Counted from the first letter of the stretch, positions 15,366 to 23,501 are shown. The stretch is 64,000 bases of DNA from Bin87 sp034420475 (GCA_034420475.1 DAOULH010000004.1:1-64000); one strand, 5' to 3'. Made by a program: numbers and translations. Notes: generated from the sequence alone by a model not told the origin.

Positions 15366-16748
15366 ATGACTATCGGTTCTGAACTCCGCAACCTTCCCAG
15401 CGTTGAGCGCGTCGTGAACGGCGAGGCGCTTTCGGACGCCGTGGGCGCGCACGGGCGGGAGATGGTGGTGGAACTGGCCCGGGAGGCGCTGGAAGCAGCC
15501 CGGAAGCGGGTGTTGGCGGGAGGCGCCGCGCCGGCCGGCGACGAGATCGCCGAAACGGTGCTGTCGCTGATGGCAAACCTGGCCGAGCCGTCGCCTCGTC
15601 CGGTGATCAACGCGACCGGGGTCGTCATCCACACCAACCTGGGTCGCGCCCCGCTGAGCGACGCCGCCCTGGCCGCCGCCGACGCCGTGGGCCGGGGATA
15701 CTCTGATCTGGAAATCGATCTGGGAACCGGACGACGGGGATCACGGCAGGCGCATCTGCAATCGTTGTTGCGGCGCATCACCGGGGCCGAGGCGGCGCTG
15801 GCAGTGAACAACAACGCATCCGCACTGCTGCTGGGCTTGTCCGCCCTGGCAGCCGGCCGAGAGGTCATCGTCGCCCGGGGCGAAGCGGTGGAGATCGGCG
15901 GCGGATTCCGCATACCGGACGTGTTGCGTCAAAGCGGATGCACCCTGGTGGACGTGGGCACCACCAACCGGACGTACGTGCGGGACTATGCCGACGCCAT
16001 GAGCGACCAGACCGGGGCCTTTCTGAAAGCGCACGCCAGCAATTTCAGGGTGGAGGGTTTCACCGCGTTCGTTGACGAGCGCGACCTGGTGGCGCTGGGC
16101 GAAACGTCGGGCGTCCCGGTGCTGCACGACGTCGGCAGCGGCGCTTTGCTGCCAACCGAACGGTACGGGTTGGCTCATGAACCAACCCCGCAGGAGAGCA
16201 TTGCGGCGGGCGTCGGTCTGGTGTTTTTCTCCGGCGACAAGCTCCTGGGCGGCCCACAGGCAGGCATCGTTGTCGGCAAACGTGACTTGGTGGCGCAGTT
16301 GGAGAGGCATCCGCTGGCGCGCGCAGTCCGGATCGACAAGATGAGCCTGGCCAGCTTGACGGCGACGCTGGCGCATTACGTGATGGGCGAAGCGGAAACC
16401 AGGGTACCGGTCTGGCGCATGATCTCGGCGAAGGCCGACGACGTGCGGTGCAGGGCGGAAAAATGGAGCGCCAATTTGGCTGCCAACCGGGTCGCGGCGC
16501 GTGTCGAGCCGGCTCGATCCGCCATCGGCGGGGGGAGCCTGCCCGGCGAAACGCTGCCGTCGTGGGCGCTGACGATTGATCCGCCGGCGGGCCATTCCCC
16601 GGAATCGGTGTTGTCCGCGCTGCGCGAGCAACCGACCCCGGTGATAGCCCGGATCGAAGTAGACTCAGTCCGGCTGGATCCGAGAACGGTGCTGCCGGAG
16701 CAGGACGACGACACAATTCAGGCGCTCACCGCAGTTATGGCGCGATGA
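15366..16748 (+). CDS. selA: L-seryl-tRNA(Sec) selenium transferase (selenocysteine synthase)
   Basis: This PLP enzyme converts Ser-tRNA(Sec) to Sec-tRNA(Sec) using selenophosphate. From ATG 15366 it is 460 residues, the family length; ATGs upstream add non-homologous sequence. The N-terminal tRNA-binding domain opens LRNLPSVERVV as in known SelA. Then come INATGVVIHTNLGRAPLS, YSDLEIDLGTGRRGSR, AALAVNNNASA, VDVGTTNRT and the PLP-lysine motif FFSGDKLLGGPQAG. It is the direct partner needed for the two UGA lipoproteins at 2.1-3.6 kb. selB, selC and selD are not seen in the window. Confidence 0.96.
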   Translation: MTIGSELRNLPSVERVVNGEALSDAVGAHGREMVVELAREALEAARKRVLAGGAAPAGDEIAETVLSLMANLAEPSPRPVINATGVVIHTNLGRAPLSDAALAAADAVGRGYSDLEIDLGTGRRGSRQAHLQSLLRRITGAEAALAVNNNASALLLGLSALAAGREVIVARGEAVEIGGGFRIPDVLRQSGCTLVDVGTTNRTYVRDYADAMSDQTGAFLKAHASNFRVEGFTAFVDERDLVALGETSGVPVLHDVGSGALLPTERYGLAHEPTPQESIAAGVGLVFFSGDKLLGGPQAGIVVGKRDLVAQLERHPLARAVRIDKMSLASLTATLAHYVMGEAETRVPVWRMISAKADDVRCRAEKWSANLAANRVAARVEPARSAIGGGSLPGETLPSWALTIDPPAGHSPESVLSALREQPTPVIARIEVDSVRLDPRTVLPEQDDDTIQALTAVMAR

Positions 16749-16791
16749 GGGCGGTACAGGACGCAGCGGTCGAACAACTCAGGGGCAGAGC

Positions 16792-17547
16792 GTGTCGGAT
16801 TTTCTATTAGTGCACGGAGCCGGGCAGGGAGCGAAAAGCTGGGGCAAGGTCTGGGGCTACATGACGGCGCCGGAACAGCACCCGCCGCCACTCTTTCGGG
16901 CCCGGCAATCAGTACGGGTGCGGGCGGTAGATCTGCCGGGCCACGGAGCAGACGCCGCCGCTGACGCCGGCATGATCGACCTCGCGGAAGCGGTGAGGTC
17001 GGTGGTACGTGTCGTCGAGCAGGAGAACTTTACGGATTACACGCTGGTTGGCCATGAACTGGGCGGGACGGTGGCATTGCAGGCGCTGAACGAACTGCCC
17101 CGGGCGCCCCGTCGGGTAGTGCTGGTCGGCGGCATCGTGCCGGAGCCCGGGCAACCCGCGGTCTCCGTGTATCCGACGCCGGTGCGGCTGATCGTCCGCA
17201 TGTGCAAGACGATAGGCGCGCTGATCGGCCGGGACATCCCGGCGCCCGCGGAGGCGATCAACCGCTACCGATGCGGCGGCCTGGACCCGATGGATCGGGT
17301 GCAGACCATCGGCCACTTCGGACCGCTGCCCCTCCGGATGCTGACTGAGCCGGTTACCCTCAACCTGGACTCCCTCCCCTGCCCGGTTACCTACGTGGCG
17401 CTCACCGGGGACCGGTTGATCAGCGCCAGCCGGCAACAGACGATGGCAGGCCGCATACCCGGAGCCACGGTGGTGCAATTGGACTCAGGACACCAGGTTA
17501 CCGTGCAACGGCCGCGGGAACTGGCCGAGACGCTTTTGGCGGCGTGA
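16792..17547 (+). CDS. Alpha/beta-hydrolase fold protein with Glu in place of the nucleophile Ser
   Basis: A 251-residue protein from a GTG with AGGGG upstream. The fold is clear: FLLVHGAGQGAKSW (oxyanion region), VDLPGHG, the nucleophile elbow, a late Asp (LTGDRLIS) and the final His (LDSGHQV). The elbow, normally G-x-S-x-G, is VGHELGG, so the catalytic Ser is Glu. Overall it resembles the plant salicylate-esterase/hydroxynitrile-lyase-like group. It may be a lyase, a binding protein or a hydrolase with another mechanism. It follows selA by 43 nt and its stop nearly touches the next start. Confidence 0.85.
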   Translation: MSDFLLVHGAGQGAKSWGKVWGYMTAPEQHPPPLFRARQSVRVRAVDLPGHGADAAADAGMIDLAEAVRSVVRVVEQENFTDYTLVGHELGGTVALQALNELPRAPRRVVLVGGIVPEPGQPAVSVYPTPVRLIVRMCKTIGALIGRDIPAPAEAINRYRCGGLDPMDRVQTIGHFGPLPLRMLTEPVTLNLDSLPCPVTYVALTGDRLISASRQQTMAGRIPGATVVQLDSGHQVTVQRPRELAETLLAA

Positions 17548-17548
17548 C

Positions 17549-18787
17549 ATGGCCGCCGGACTGGCGAGTTCGTTAGTCGCCGATCTGCACATCCATTCCC
17601 CGTACGCGTTTGCGTGCAGCAAGTCCCTGACGCTGGACAACCTGGCGTCCTGGGCGCAGCGCAAGGGCATAGACCTGCTGGCGACGGGCGATTTTACGCA
17701 CCCGGTTTGGGCGGACAACCTGCGCTCGAATCTGAAAGAGCGTGGCGACGGCCTCTACGAGTACGCAGGCGTGCGGTTCGTGCCCGGCGCCGAGATCAGC
17801 TGCGTGTACCGTCAGGATGGACGCACCCGCCGCATTCATCTCCTGGTGCTGATGCCTACCCTGGAAGCCGCTACGGCGTTTACCAGCCGGTTGGACGATT
17901 ACGGCAAGCTGGAGAGCGATGGCCGGCCCACGGTCAGTCTATCCGCGCGGGAATTGCTGGAAACGGCATTGGACTGCTGCCCGGAATCGCTGGTGATTCC
18001 GGCGCACGCCTGGACGCCATGGTACGGGGTGTACGGCTCGAAGGCCGGGTTCGACAGCCTCGAAGAATGCTTCGGCGACTTGGCTCCGATGGTCCGCGCG
18101 GTGGAGAGCGGCCTGTCGTCAGACCCGGCGATGAATCGCGCCATCCCGGAATTGGCCCAGCGGTCGGTGGTCTCGTTTTCCGATGCCCACTCGCCGGCGA
18201 ATCTGGGTCGGGAAGTGACAGCGTTTTCGGGTTCGTTGTCGTGGGAGGGGTTGAAGACCGCAGTCAACGGAGATGGCGTCGCCTACACGGTGGAGTTTTA
18301 CCCGGAAGAAGGAAAGTACCATTACAGCGGGCACCGCAAGTGCGGCGTGGCCTACGGCACCGCCGACTTGGAGAGAAACGGCCCCGTGTGCCCGGTGTGC
18401 GGCCGGCAGTTGACGCTGGGGGTGCTGCACCGGGTCAATGAGGTTTCCGGCCGACGGGCTGCCGATGGATTGGAACCGGACGCCGACGGATTCATTCGCG
18501 GCGGCGGCGAAGGTCCACCATACGCTCGGTTGATACCGCTGCGGGAAATCATCGCGGCAGTGAAAGGCGTGGGCGTGAATACCCGCACGGTGATGCGGAC
18601 CTACTTGGCCATCACGGACGCAGTCGGCAGCGAGCTCGATGCGCTGCTGTGGGCTTCCTCCAGCGACCTGGCAGCGGTCACCGAGGGGCCGGTAGCCGAT
18701 GCGATCCTTCAGGCCCGGACTGGACAGGTGCAGGTTACCCCTGGCTATGACGGGCAGTATGGAACGGTGTCTCTACCCGGCCGGTAG
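17549..18787 (+). CDS. PHP-domain endonuclease Q-like protein
   Basis: A 412-residue protein beginning 1 nt after the previous stop. The PHP metal site is built from DLHIHSPYAF, TGDFTHP, GAEISCVYR, IPAHAWTPW, ESGLSSDP and SFSDAHSP. The downstream part has EFYPEEGKYHYSGHRKCGV and CPVCGRQLTLGVLHRV, i.e. the Cys4 zinc site of the EndoQ family. EndoQ nicks DNA 5' of deaminated bases (uracil, hypoxanthine), so the likely role is base-damage repair. The C-terminal ~100 residues include helix-hairpin-helix-like sequence. Family identification is strong; substrate is inferred. Confidence 0.9.
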   Translation: MAAGLASSLVADLHIHSPYAFACSKSLTLDNLASWAQRKGIDLLATGDFTHPVWADNLRSNLKERGDGLYEYAGVRFVPGAEISCVYRQDGRTRRIHLLVLMPTLEAATAFTSRLDDYGKLESDGRPTVSLSARELLETALDCCPESLVIPAHAWTPWYGVYGSKAGFDSLEECFGDLAPMVRAVESGLSSDPAMNRAIPELAQRSVVSFSDAHSPANLGREVTAFSGSLSWEGLKTAVNGDGVAYTVEFYPEEGKYHYSGHRKCGVAYGTADLERNGPVCPVCGRQLTLGVLHRVNEVSGRRAADGLEPDADGFIRGGGEGPPYARLIPLREIIAAVKGVGVNTRTVMRTYLAITDAVGSELDALLWASSSDLAAVTEGPVADAILQARTGQVQVTPGYDGQYGTVSLPGR

Positions 18788-18803
18788 TCGGCTATAACCG
18801 ATG

Positions 18804-18828
18804 GCATCCTGTGCCCCCAACAGGATGC
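18804..18828 (+). terminator. Hairpin after endoQ
   Basis: GCATCCTG and CAGGATGC form an 8-bp stem around a 9-nt loop, 16 nt after the stop. No T-tract follows, so termination is uncertain. Confidence 0.4.
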
Positions 18829-18886
18829 GACGTGGCTGGCGCGACGGTTTGTTAGAATGGCTCAATTTATCCGGGAAGCGGCGGTT

Positions 18887-19543
18887 ATGGACATTGCTCT
18901 GCGCCGGATGCGGGCCGAAGACATCCCGCAGGTGATTGAGATCGAAAAGGAAGCGTTCACGCCCGGCTGGGTGGGCACGCCGTTTCGCCGCGAACTGAAC
19001 AGCCGTTACACCCGATTCCTGGTGGCGTACCACGCTGATAACCCGGAACACCAATACCCGACCACAACCGACGGCCAGCAGCAATCGGGCCCGGCCGACG
19101 AGTCGCTGTGGGGGAGGATGCTCACCGGTGTCCGGTCGGTGTTCGGCATGAGGCCGGACAGTGAAGGGGACGACCTGGCCGGGTACGTCGGCATCTGGCT
19201 CCAGGGCGACCAGGCCCACATCACAGAAATCGCCGTGCGGGAAGAATTGCGCGGACGCGGGATCGGAGAACTCCTGATCATCGGAACGCTGCGGGTGGCC
19301 TACGAGCAAGGGCTTGCCGAAGTAACCCTCGAGGCGCGCGTGTCGAATTTTGTCGCCCAGAGGCTGTACGATAAATACGGTTTCAACGAAGCGGGAATCC
19401 GCAAGAACTATTACGCCGACAACCGGGAAGACGCGGTGATAATGACCACCGATCCCATCCACACCGCCGCTTACCGGGAAAAGTTCGCCACATTGCAGGA
19501 CAACTTCCTGACGCGGTACGGCGAGATCCGGATCCAGATCTGA
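18887..19543 (+). CDS. RimI-like GNAT N-acetyltransferase
   Basis: A 218-residue protein taken from ATG 18887, because a TAGAAT -10-like box overlaps the earlier ATG at 18857. It opens IALRRMRAEDIPQVIEIEKEAFTPGW, typical of RimI. The acetyl-CoA motif is ITEIAVREELRGRGIGELLI, followed by VTLEARVSNFVAQRLYDKYGF and RKNYYADNREDAVIM. An insertion of ~45 residues (about 55-100) and a C-terminal extension distinguish it from minimal RimI. Likely substrate: the N-terminus of a ribosomal or other protein. Confidence 0.88.
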   Translation: MDIALRRMRAEDIPQVIEIEKEAFTPGWVGTPFRRELNSRYTRFLVAYHADNPEHQYPTTTDGQQQSGPADESLWGRMLTGVRSVFGMRPDSEGDDLAGYVGIWLQGDQAHITEIAVREELRGRGIGELLIIGTLRVAYEQGLAEVTLEARVSNFVAQRLYDKYGFNEAGIRKNYYADNREDAVIMTTDPIHTAAYREKFATLQDNFLTRYGEIRIQI

Positions 19544-19719
19544 CGGTGTCGAGCCATTCCCTGGGATTCCTCGGCGCGGGTTTCAGCCAGGGTTATGCCG
19601 CAACATAACGAAGGCTGACGACCTGCCTCCTATTGGTGGGATCACAGGGCGGGTCGCGTTGAATGTGCGTGGAGCGCGCCGTCCCATCCTGGTTTGCGCA
19701 ATCGGGAATAGCGGCGTCG

Positions 19720-19748
19720 TTGCCCGGCCGGGATGCGGATGTTAGAAT
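19720..19748 (+). promoter_or_regulatory. Promoter of the PAC2 gene
   Basis: TTGCCC (19720-19725) and TAGAAT (19743-19748) are separated by 17 bp, 56 nt before the start codon. The remainder of the ~260 bp gap shows no gene. Confidence 0.65.
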
Positions 19749-19804
19749 TCCTGCCGTTGCGAATACATGAGAATTTAGTCGACATAACCAGCAAGGATTG
19801 ACCG

Positions 19805-20695
19805 ATGGCCTCTTTCGACGATTACGTTCTGGTAAGCCAGTTCCCGGAGCAGCCGGTCGAGCGCATGATCGCAGCGTTTCGTGGGTGGCCCGACGCGGGA
19901 GACGCGGCTACGGCCACCCTGAACTACATGCTCACAGCATTGGGAGCGCAAAAATTCGCAGAGATAGATCCCGAGGAATTCTTCAATTTCGCGCAGGAAC
20001 GGCCACGGTCAACCCGAAGCAAGGATGGAATAAGGCATCTGCAATGGCCGGCGAACGAGTTTTACTTGTGGCCCGGATCGGACGACGCGCCGGCCGTGGT
20101 CTTCTACCTGGGGACTGAACCGCATCTCAAGTGGCGCACGTTCTCATCGTTGGTGGGTGATCTGGCGCGACAATGCGGGGTCAAGTCAGTGGTCCACATC
20201 GGCGCCCTGTTGGACGCGGTTCCCCACACCCGGGTGACCAAGTTCAGCGGCACGTCAACCAACCAGCGCATCCAGGCGGCTTTTGACCGGGCGAACGTCC
20301 GCACGTCCAACTACCAGGGACCGTCCGGCATCACCTTGCCGGTTTCGGAATCGTTGGCCGCGCGAGGTATCAGCTACACTTCGCTCTGGGGACACGTCTC
20401 CCATTACCTGCACGCGACCCCCAATTTTCGCGTCGGCTTGGGGCTGGCGCAAAACGTGTCGGACATGCTGGGCTTGCCGGTCGATTTGGGCAAGCTCACG
20501 GTGATGGCAGAAGCCTTCGACCGGGAGGTCGAAAAGGTGATCGCCGACGACGATCAACTGGGCCAGTACATCATCACGCTGGAAGAGAAGTACGACGCCG
20601 CTGTCGACGCCGCGGAAATGCCTGACCCCGCAGACCTGGTACGCGACTTGGAACGGTTCTTGCGGGCAGAGCGGATGGGAGGCGGCGAGGGCTGA
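19805..20695 (+). CDS. PAC2-family protein
   Basis: A 296-residue protein. The N-terminus has the PAC2 pattern (MIAAFRGWPDAGDAATATLNYML), a central VVFYLGTEPHLKW and VVHIGALLDAVPHTR, then GPSGITLPVSESLAARGISYTSLWGHVSHYLHATPNF. The C-terminus is a helical tail (LEEKYDAAVDAAEMPDP...). PAC2 proteins assemble proteasomes in eukaryotes and archaea; the bacterial members, mostly actinobacterial and Chloroflexota-type, have no firmly known role. It has its own promoter. Confidence 0.9.
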   Translation: MASFDDYVLVSQFPEQPVERMIAAFRGWPDAGDAATATLNYMLTALGAQKFAEIDPEEFFNFAQERPRSTRSKDGIRHLQWPANEFYLWPGSDDAPAVVFYLGTEPHLKWRTFSSLVGDLARQCGVKSVVHIGALLDAVPHTRVTKFSGTSTNQRIQAAFDRANVRTSNYQGPSGITLPVSESLAARGISYTSLWGHVSHYLHATPNFRVGLGLAQNVSDMLGLPVDLGKLTVMAEAFDREVEKVIADDDQLGQYIITLEEKYDAAVDAAEMPDPADLVRDLERFLRAERMGGGEG

Positions 20696-20810
20696 ATCGA
20701 CCCACTTCGGTCCGTCTCGGTGTATGGGCCGACAACCGCCGCATGGATGTCTGGCCCGGAGGTGATTCCGGTTGGACCGTATGGAGGCGCCGCCCGCCGC
20801 CGGGTCCGGG

Positions 20811-20839
20811 TTGCCCGTACTGAACGCGGCGGGTATAGT
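20811..20839 (+). promoter_or_regulatory. Promoter of the protoglobin-aroQ-like pair
   Basis: TTGCCC (20811-20816) and TATAGT (20834-20839) with 17 bp spacing, 39 nt before the ATG. The -35 is identical to that of the PAC2 promoter. Confidence 0.65.
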
Positions 20840-20877
20840 CTGGCTGTCGCCGAACACGGCGCAGTGAGGACGAAACG

Positions 20878-21531
20878 ATGATTTTCGATTGGCCGACCCG
20901 GATGCAGCAGATGGCCGATTTTATGGGTTTCTCCGAGGAGGACTTGGAGTTGGTCCGGGCGAGCGGGCCGATCCTGCTGGACCGAGCCGACGAGTTGACC
21001 TCGGCGGTGTATGACCACTTCCTGCAGTTTCCCCAAACGGCGCGGTTCTTCTTGACCCCGGAGGGCGAAATCGACCAGACCCGGCTGGACCGACGCAAGC
21101 ACAGCCTGGCGCGCTGGCTCAGGCACAGCATCGATTTCCGACTGGACGAGCAGTTCCCGGTCTTTCTCCTGGCCATGGGCGTGGTCCACAGCAACCCGTC
21201 GTTGGAGCGAGGCTACCTCGGGTCGGTGCCGGCCAGGTTCATGATCGGCACGATGTCATTTGCGCAGACGGCCATCGCCGGCATACTGCTGGAGGAGATG
21301 GCGGACCCAGTGCAAGCGCTCCGGACGTCCAGCGCCTGGAACAAGCTGCTGATGCTGCAATTGGACGTGCTTCTGGCGGGCTACGTCACCGAGACGCCAA
21401 CACCGGCAACGGAACCGCCCGCGCCCGATGTTGATGATCCGGACGCGGAACCTCAGGGTATGCGCCGGGTGCTCACGAACATTCTGGACGGAAATCGGGC
21501 CAACGGCAACGCCGAGGGCCATTCCGAGTAA
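20878..21531 (+). CDS. Protoglobin-like haem protein
   Basis: A 217-residue protein with the globin-sensor/protoglobin pattern. It has a pre-helix (MQQMADFMGFSEEDLELVRASGPILLDRADEL), VYDHFLQFPQTARFF, a central helix, and the presumed proximal His in LLAMGVVHSNPSLERGYL. A short charged, low-complexity tail (~residues 170-217) replaces the signalling domain of globin-coupled sensors, so it is probably a free haem protein binding O2, NO or CO. It shares a transcript with the AroQ-like gene 17 nt later. Confidence 0.87.
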   Translation: MIFDWPTRMQQMADFMGFSEEDLELVRASGPILLDRADELTSAVYDHFLQFPQTARFFLTPEGEIDQTRLDRRKHSLARWLRHSIDFRLDEQFPVFLLAMGVVHSNPSLERGYLGSVPARFMIGTMSFAQTAIAGILLEEMADPVQALRTSSAWNKLLMLQLDVLLAGYVTETPTPATEPPAPDVDDPDAEPQGMRRVLTNILDGNRANGNAEGHSE

Positions 21532-21548
21532 CCGCAAGGAGACAGACA

Positions 21549-21977
21549 ATGACCAAAGTGCTGGTGATCCAGGGCGCGGGGATGAATATGCGCGGCAAGG
21601 TACAGGTCGAGATCTTCGGCCCGAACACCCTGGAGCAGATGAACGAGCAGATCCGCGGCTACGGCGAGAGCCTGGGTATCGACGTGAAGATCGTCCACTC
21701 CAACGTGGAAGGCGAGGTAGTGAACGCGCTGTACGACGCCTGGGAAGACGGCTACGATGCCTGCCTGATCAACCCGGCCGGATACACCACCGTGAACGGG
21801 CCGCTGCGCGGGGCGATTCAGCAGGTGCCCATGCCGGTGATCGAAGTACACGCCAGCAACCCGACGGCTCGCGGCACGGTGTCAGCCGTCCTGCCGGTCA
21901 GCAAAGGATGCGTCTACGGGTTCGGCGTGTACGGTTACTATCTGGCGATGGAGGCGGTCAAACACACCGTCGAATAG
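21549..21977 (+). CDS. AroQ-fold (type II dehydroquinase-like) protein lacking catalytic residues
   Basis: The 142-residue length and the blocks VLVIQGAGMNM, SNVEGEVVNALYDAW, NPAGYT, VIEVHASNPTAR and YGFGVYGY follow type II 3-dehydroquinate dehydratase. Compared with the family consensus GPNLNLLG.R.P..YG and NPGAYTHTS, the catalytic Arg and Tyr are Val and Phe (GKVQVEIFG), and the His/Ser block is TTVNG. The His of VEVH is kept. It is unlikely to be an ordinary shikimate-pathway dehydratase. It may act on a different substrate or serve as a binding protein. GGAG precedes the start, and the gene is paired with the protoglobin gene. Confidence 0.8.
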   Translation: MTKVLVIQGAGMNMRGKVQVEIFGPNTLEQMNEQIRGYGESLGIDVKIVHSNVEGEVVNALYDAWEDGYDACLINPAGYTTVNGPLRGAIQQVPMPVIEVHASNPTARGTVSAVLPVSKGCVYGFGVYGYYLAMEAVKHTVE

Positions 21978-21994
21978 CCTCCGGCCCCTCGGGG

Positions 21995-22186
21995 CTACTC
22001 GCAGCGCAGGCAGCGCACGTCCTTGAAAACCCGGTCATGGATGTCCGGGTTCACGAGGATGTAGTCCATGACGATGCGGACCACTTTGCCCTCGTCGGCG
22101 ATGTTGTACTTTTCCTTGGAAGAGTTGATGAGGCCGATGTGCTCGGCGTTGACGTCCACGGTGAGTGCGGTTTTGGTGCCGGCCAT
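21995..22186 (-). CDS. Small protein, 63 residues, with a C-terminal CxxC
   Basis: The ATG has AGGAG 9 nt upstream. The protein starts MAGTKTALTVDVNAEHIGLI, then a helix-rich middle (KVVRIVMDYILVNPDI), and ends FKDVRCLRCE. The N-terminal beta strand followed by helices could be ribbon-helix-helix-like, but I cannot confirm it. The same VRCLRCE string occurs in the unknown protein at 47011-47397. It is convergent with the aroQ-like gene. Confidence 0.6.
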   Translation of the reverse strand: MAGTKTALTVDVNAEHIGLINSSKEKYNIADEGKVVRIVMDYILVNPDIHDRVFKDVRCLRCE

Positions 22187-22297
22187 AATTCAGAGCTCCT
22201 GATGGTTGGGGATGGAGTTGGCGACCAGCCGGGTCGCTGGCGCGTCGGCATAGGATAGCGGCACGGAACGGGATAGTTCAACCGTGTTCCGCGAAGT

Positions 22298-22334
22298 CGG
22301 TCAGGGCGGGGCCGACGACGACTTACCCTGACCG
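22298..22334. other. 9-bp inverted repeat with a 19-nt loop
   Basis: CGGTCAGGG pairs with CCCTGACCG in the divergent region between the 63-residue protein and the second DUF5678-like gene. No T-tract lies on either strand. It overlaps the region where a -35 would fall for the TATACT at 22358, so it may be regulatory. Confidence 0.4.
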
Positions 22335-22357
22335 GCTTATCGCAAGCCTCAACTCGC

Positions 22358-22363
22358 TATACT
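22358..22363 (+). promoter_or_regulatory. -10 box of the second DUF5678-like/protease module
   Basis: TATACT lies 36 nt before the ATG, which has a strong GGAGG Shine-Dalgarno. The -35 region is poor (GCTTAT at 18 bp). Confidence 0.4.
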
Positions 22364-22398
22364 GTAAGGGTAAAGATCGTTGGGAAGGAGGGAAAGCC

Positions 22399-22647
22399 AT
22401 GGTACACGTGAAAAAGCTCGAGCATCCGCTGATTGACCATATGATGATGTACGAGGAAATGCGGCAGGAACTCGAGAGCAATTGCTTCGGGAAGTGGGTT
22501 ATCATCGGCGATGGGGAGATCGTGGGAGAGTACGAGACTTTCCACAAAGCCGAAGCCGCTGCTCAAGAGCGCGGCTTGAACGTGGCCAATTACCTGGTCA
22601 CGCGGGTAGGAGTAGAACTCCCCGTAATCCTGTCTTACGAGAAGTAG
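22399..22647 (+). CDS. DUF5678-like small protein, module copy 2
   Basis: An 82-residue protein with a GGAGG ribosome-binding site. A helical N-terminus (DHMMMYEEMRQELESN) leads into FGKWVIIGDGEIVGEYET and a helix (FHKAEAAAQERG), then a final strand pair (YLVTRVGVELPVIL). This is the same layout as the protein at 6150-6431, at low identity. The protease gene begins 3 nt after its stop. Function unknown; the recurring pairing suggests partnership with the protease. Confidence 0.75.
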   Translation: MVHVKKLEHPLIDHMMMYEEMRQELESNCFGKWVIIGDGEIVGEYETFHKAEAAAQERGLNVANYLVTRVGVELPVILSYEK

Positions 22648-22650
22648 CAA

Positions 22651-23046
22651 TTGACCAGAATTGCGGAATACACCATCCACCCGTCGTACATTCTGGAGAC
22701 AGGACCGCCGATTGTCCTGCAAATCAATGGACAGCCATTTTTGGCACTTCTGGATACTGGAGCTTCTCGGTCCGTCATTGACACTGCAGCGGCGCGAAAC
22801 ATGCAGTTGGTCGAAGATAACGAACCGCTTGACATGATTGGCGCTACAGGTCAGGGCAGGTACCCGCAATTCCGGGCAAGCTTGTATATCCCCATACTGG
22901 AACTCACCATACCGTCTCCGATCCCAAGTTTGCCTCTCAGGGAAAGCGGTCTTTCCTGGGCGGCCATCATCGGCAGGGACGTGCTTTGCCGATACGAATT
23001 TACCGTCAACGGGCAGACGGGACTGATTCGGTTCACAAGGGAATGA
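22651..23046 (+). CDS. Retropepsin-like aspartic protease, module copy 2
   Basis: A 131-residue protein from a TTG start. The active-site loop is LLDTGASRSVID (canonical Asp-Thr-Gly). A flap-like region (GATGQGRYPQF) follows, then IIGRDVLCRYEF near the C-terminus, matching LLGRDIL of copy 1. The enzyme should dimerise to form its site. No signal peptide. The TTG start and tight spacing imply that it is translated less than, or coupled to, its partner. Confidence 0.82.
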   Translation: MTRIAEYTIHPSYILETGPPIVLQINGQPFLALLDTGASRSVIDTAAARNMQLVEDNEPLDMIGATGQGRYPQFRASLYIPILELTIPSPIPSLPLRESGLSWAAIIGRDVLCRYEFTVNGQTGLIRFTRE

Positions 23047-23088
23047 CCGCGGCTTTCGTGTTTCAAGACAGGCGAAAGGAGCATAGCT

Positions 23089-23307
23089 ATGGCCACCACC
23101 GGAACAACCTACACCTGCGCCAAGTGCCGGCACACCGAATACGAGACGGACGAGTTTCGCGCCACCGGCGGCAATTTCGCCAAGATCTTCGACGTGCAGA
23201 ACAAGAAGTTCACCACAGTGTCATGCAAGCAATGCGGGTACACCGAAATTTACAAGGGCAGCACGTCAACACTGGGCAACGTGCTTGATTTCTTCGCCGG
23301 CGGTTAG
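23089..23307 (+). CDS. DUF2082-type zinc-ribbon protein
   Basis: A 72-residue protein with two CxxC knuckles, YTCAKCRHTEYETDEFRATG and SCKQCGYTEIYK, plus IFDVQNKKFTTV and a C-terminal GNVLDFF. This matches the DUF2082 family of predicted nucleic-acid-binding zinc ribbons. AAAGGAG precedes the start. It follows the protease gene by 42 nt and ends at the strong terminator at 23339. Confidence 0.9.
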   Translation: MATTGTTYTCAKCRHTEYETDEFRATGGNFAKIFDVQNKKFTTVSCKQCGYTEIYKGSTSTLGNVLDFFAGG

Positions 23308-23338
23308 TCCGGCCTCGCCGGCCTCGGCCAAAAGTAAG

Positions 23339-23359
23339 CCCTCCGCCTGAGGCGGAGGG
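23339..23359. terminator. Bidirectional terminator between the zinc ribbon and tRNA-Glu
   Basis: CCCTCCGCC and GGCGGAGGG form a 9-bp perfect stem around TGA, followed on the plus strand by CATTTTCATTT. On the minus strand TTACTTTT follows, so it can end both the zinc-ribbon gene and the tRNA. Confidence 0.85.
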
Positions 23360-23372
23360 CATTTTCATTTGC

Positions 23373-23451
23373 TGGTACCCCGGATGGGCTTCGATCCCAT
23401 GATCTCCACCTTGAAAGGGTGGCGTCCTTGACCAGGCTAGACGACCGGGGC
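23373..23451 (-). tRNA. tRNA-Glu (anticodon UUC)
   Basis: The acceptor GCCCCGG pairs with CCGGGGT (one G-U at the first pair), with discriminator A and an encoded CCA. The anticodon stem CCACC/GGTGG encloses CTTTCAA, so the anticodon is TTC. The T arm is ATGGG/CCCAT with loop ATCGAAG. The gene is 79 nt including CCA, with a normal cloverleaf and no long variable arm. Confidence 0.95.
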
Positions 23452-23501
23452 GTGCTTCATGGCGATTGCCACGTCTAATCATTTTACCACAGGGGCCGGT
23501 T

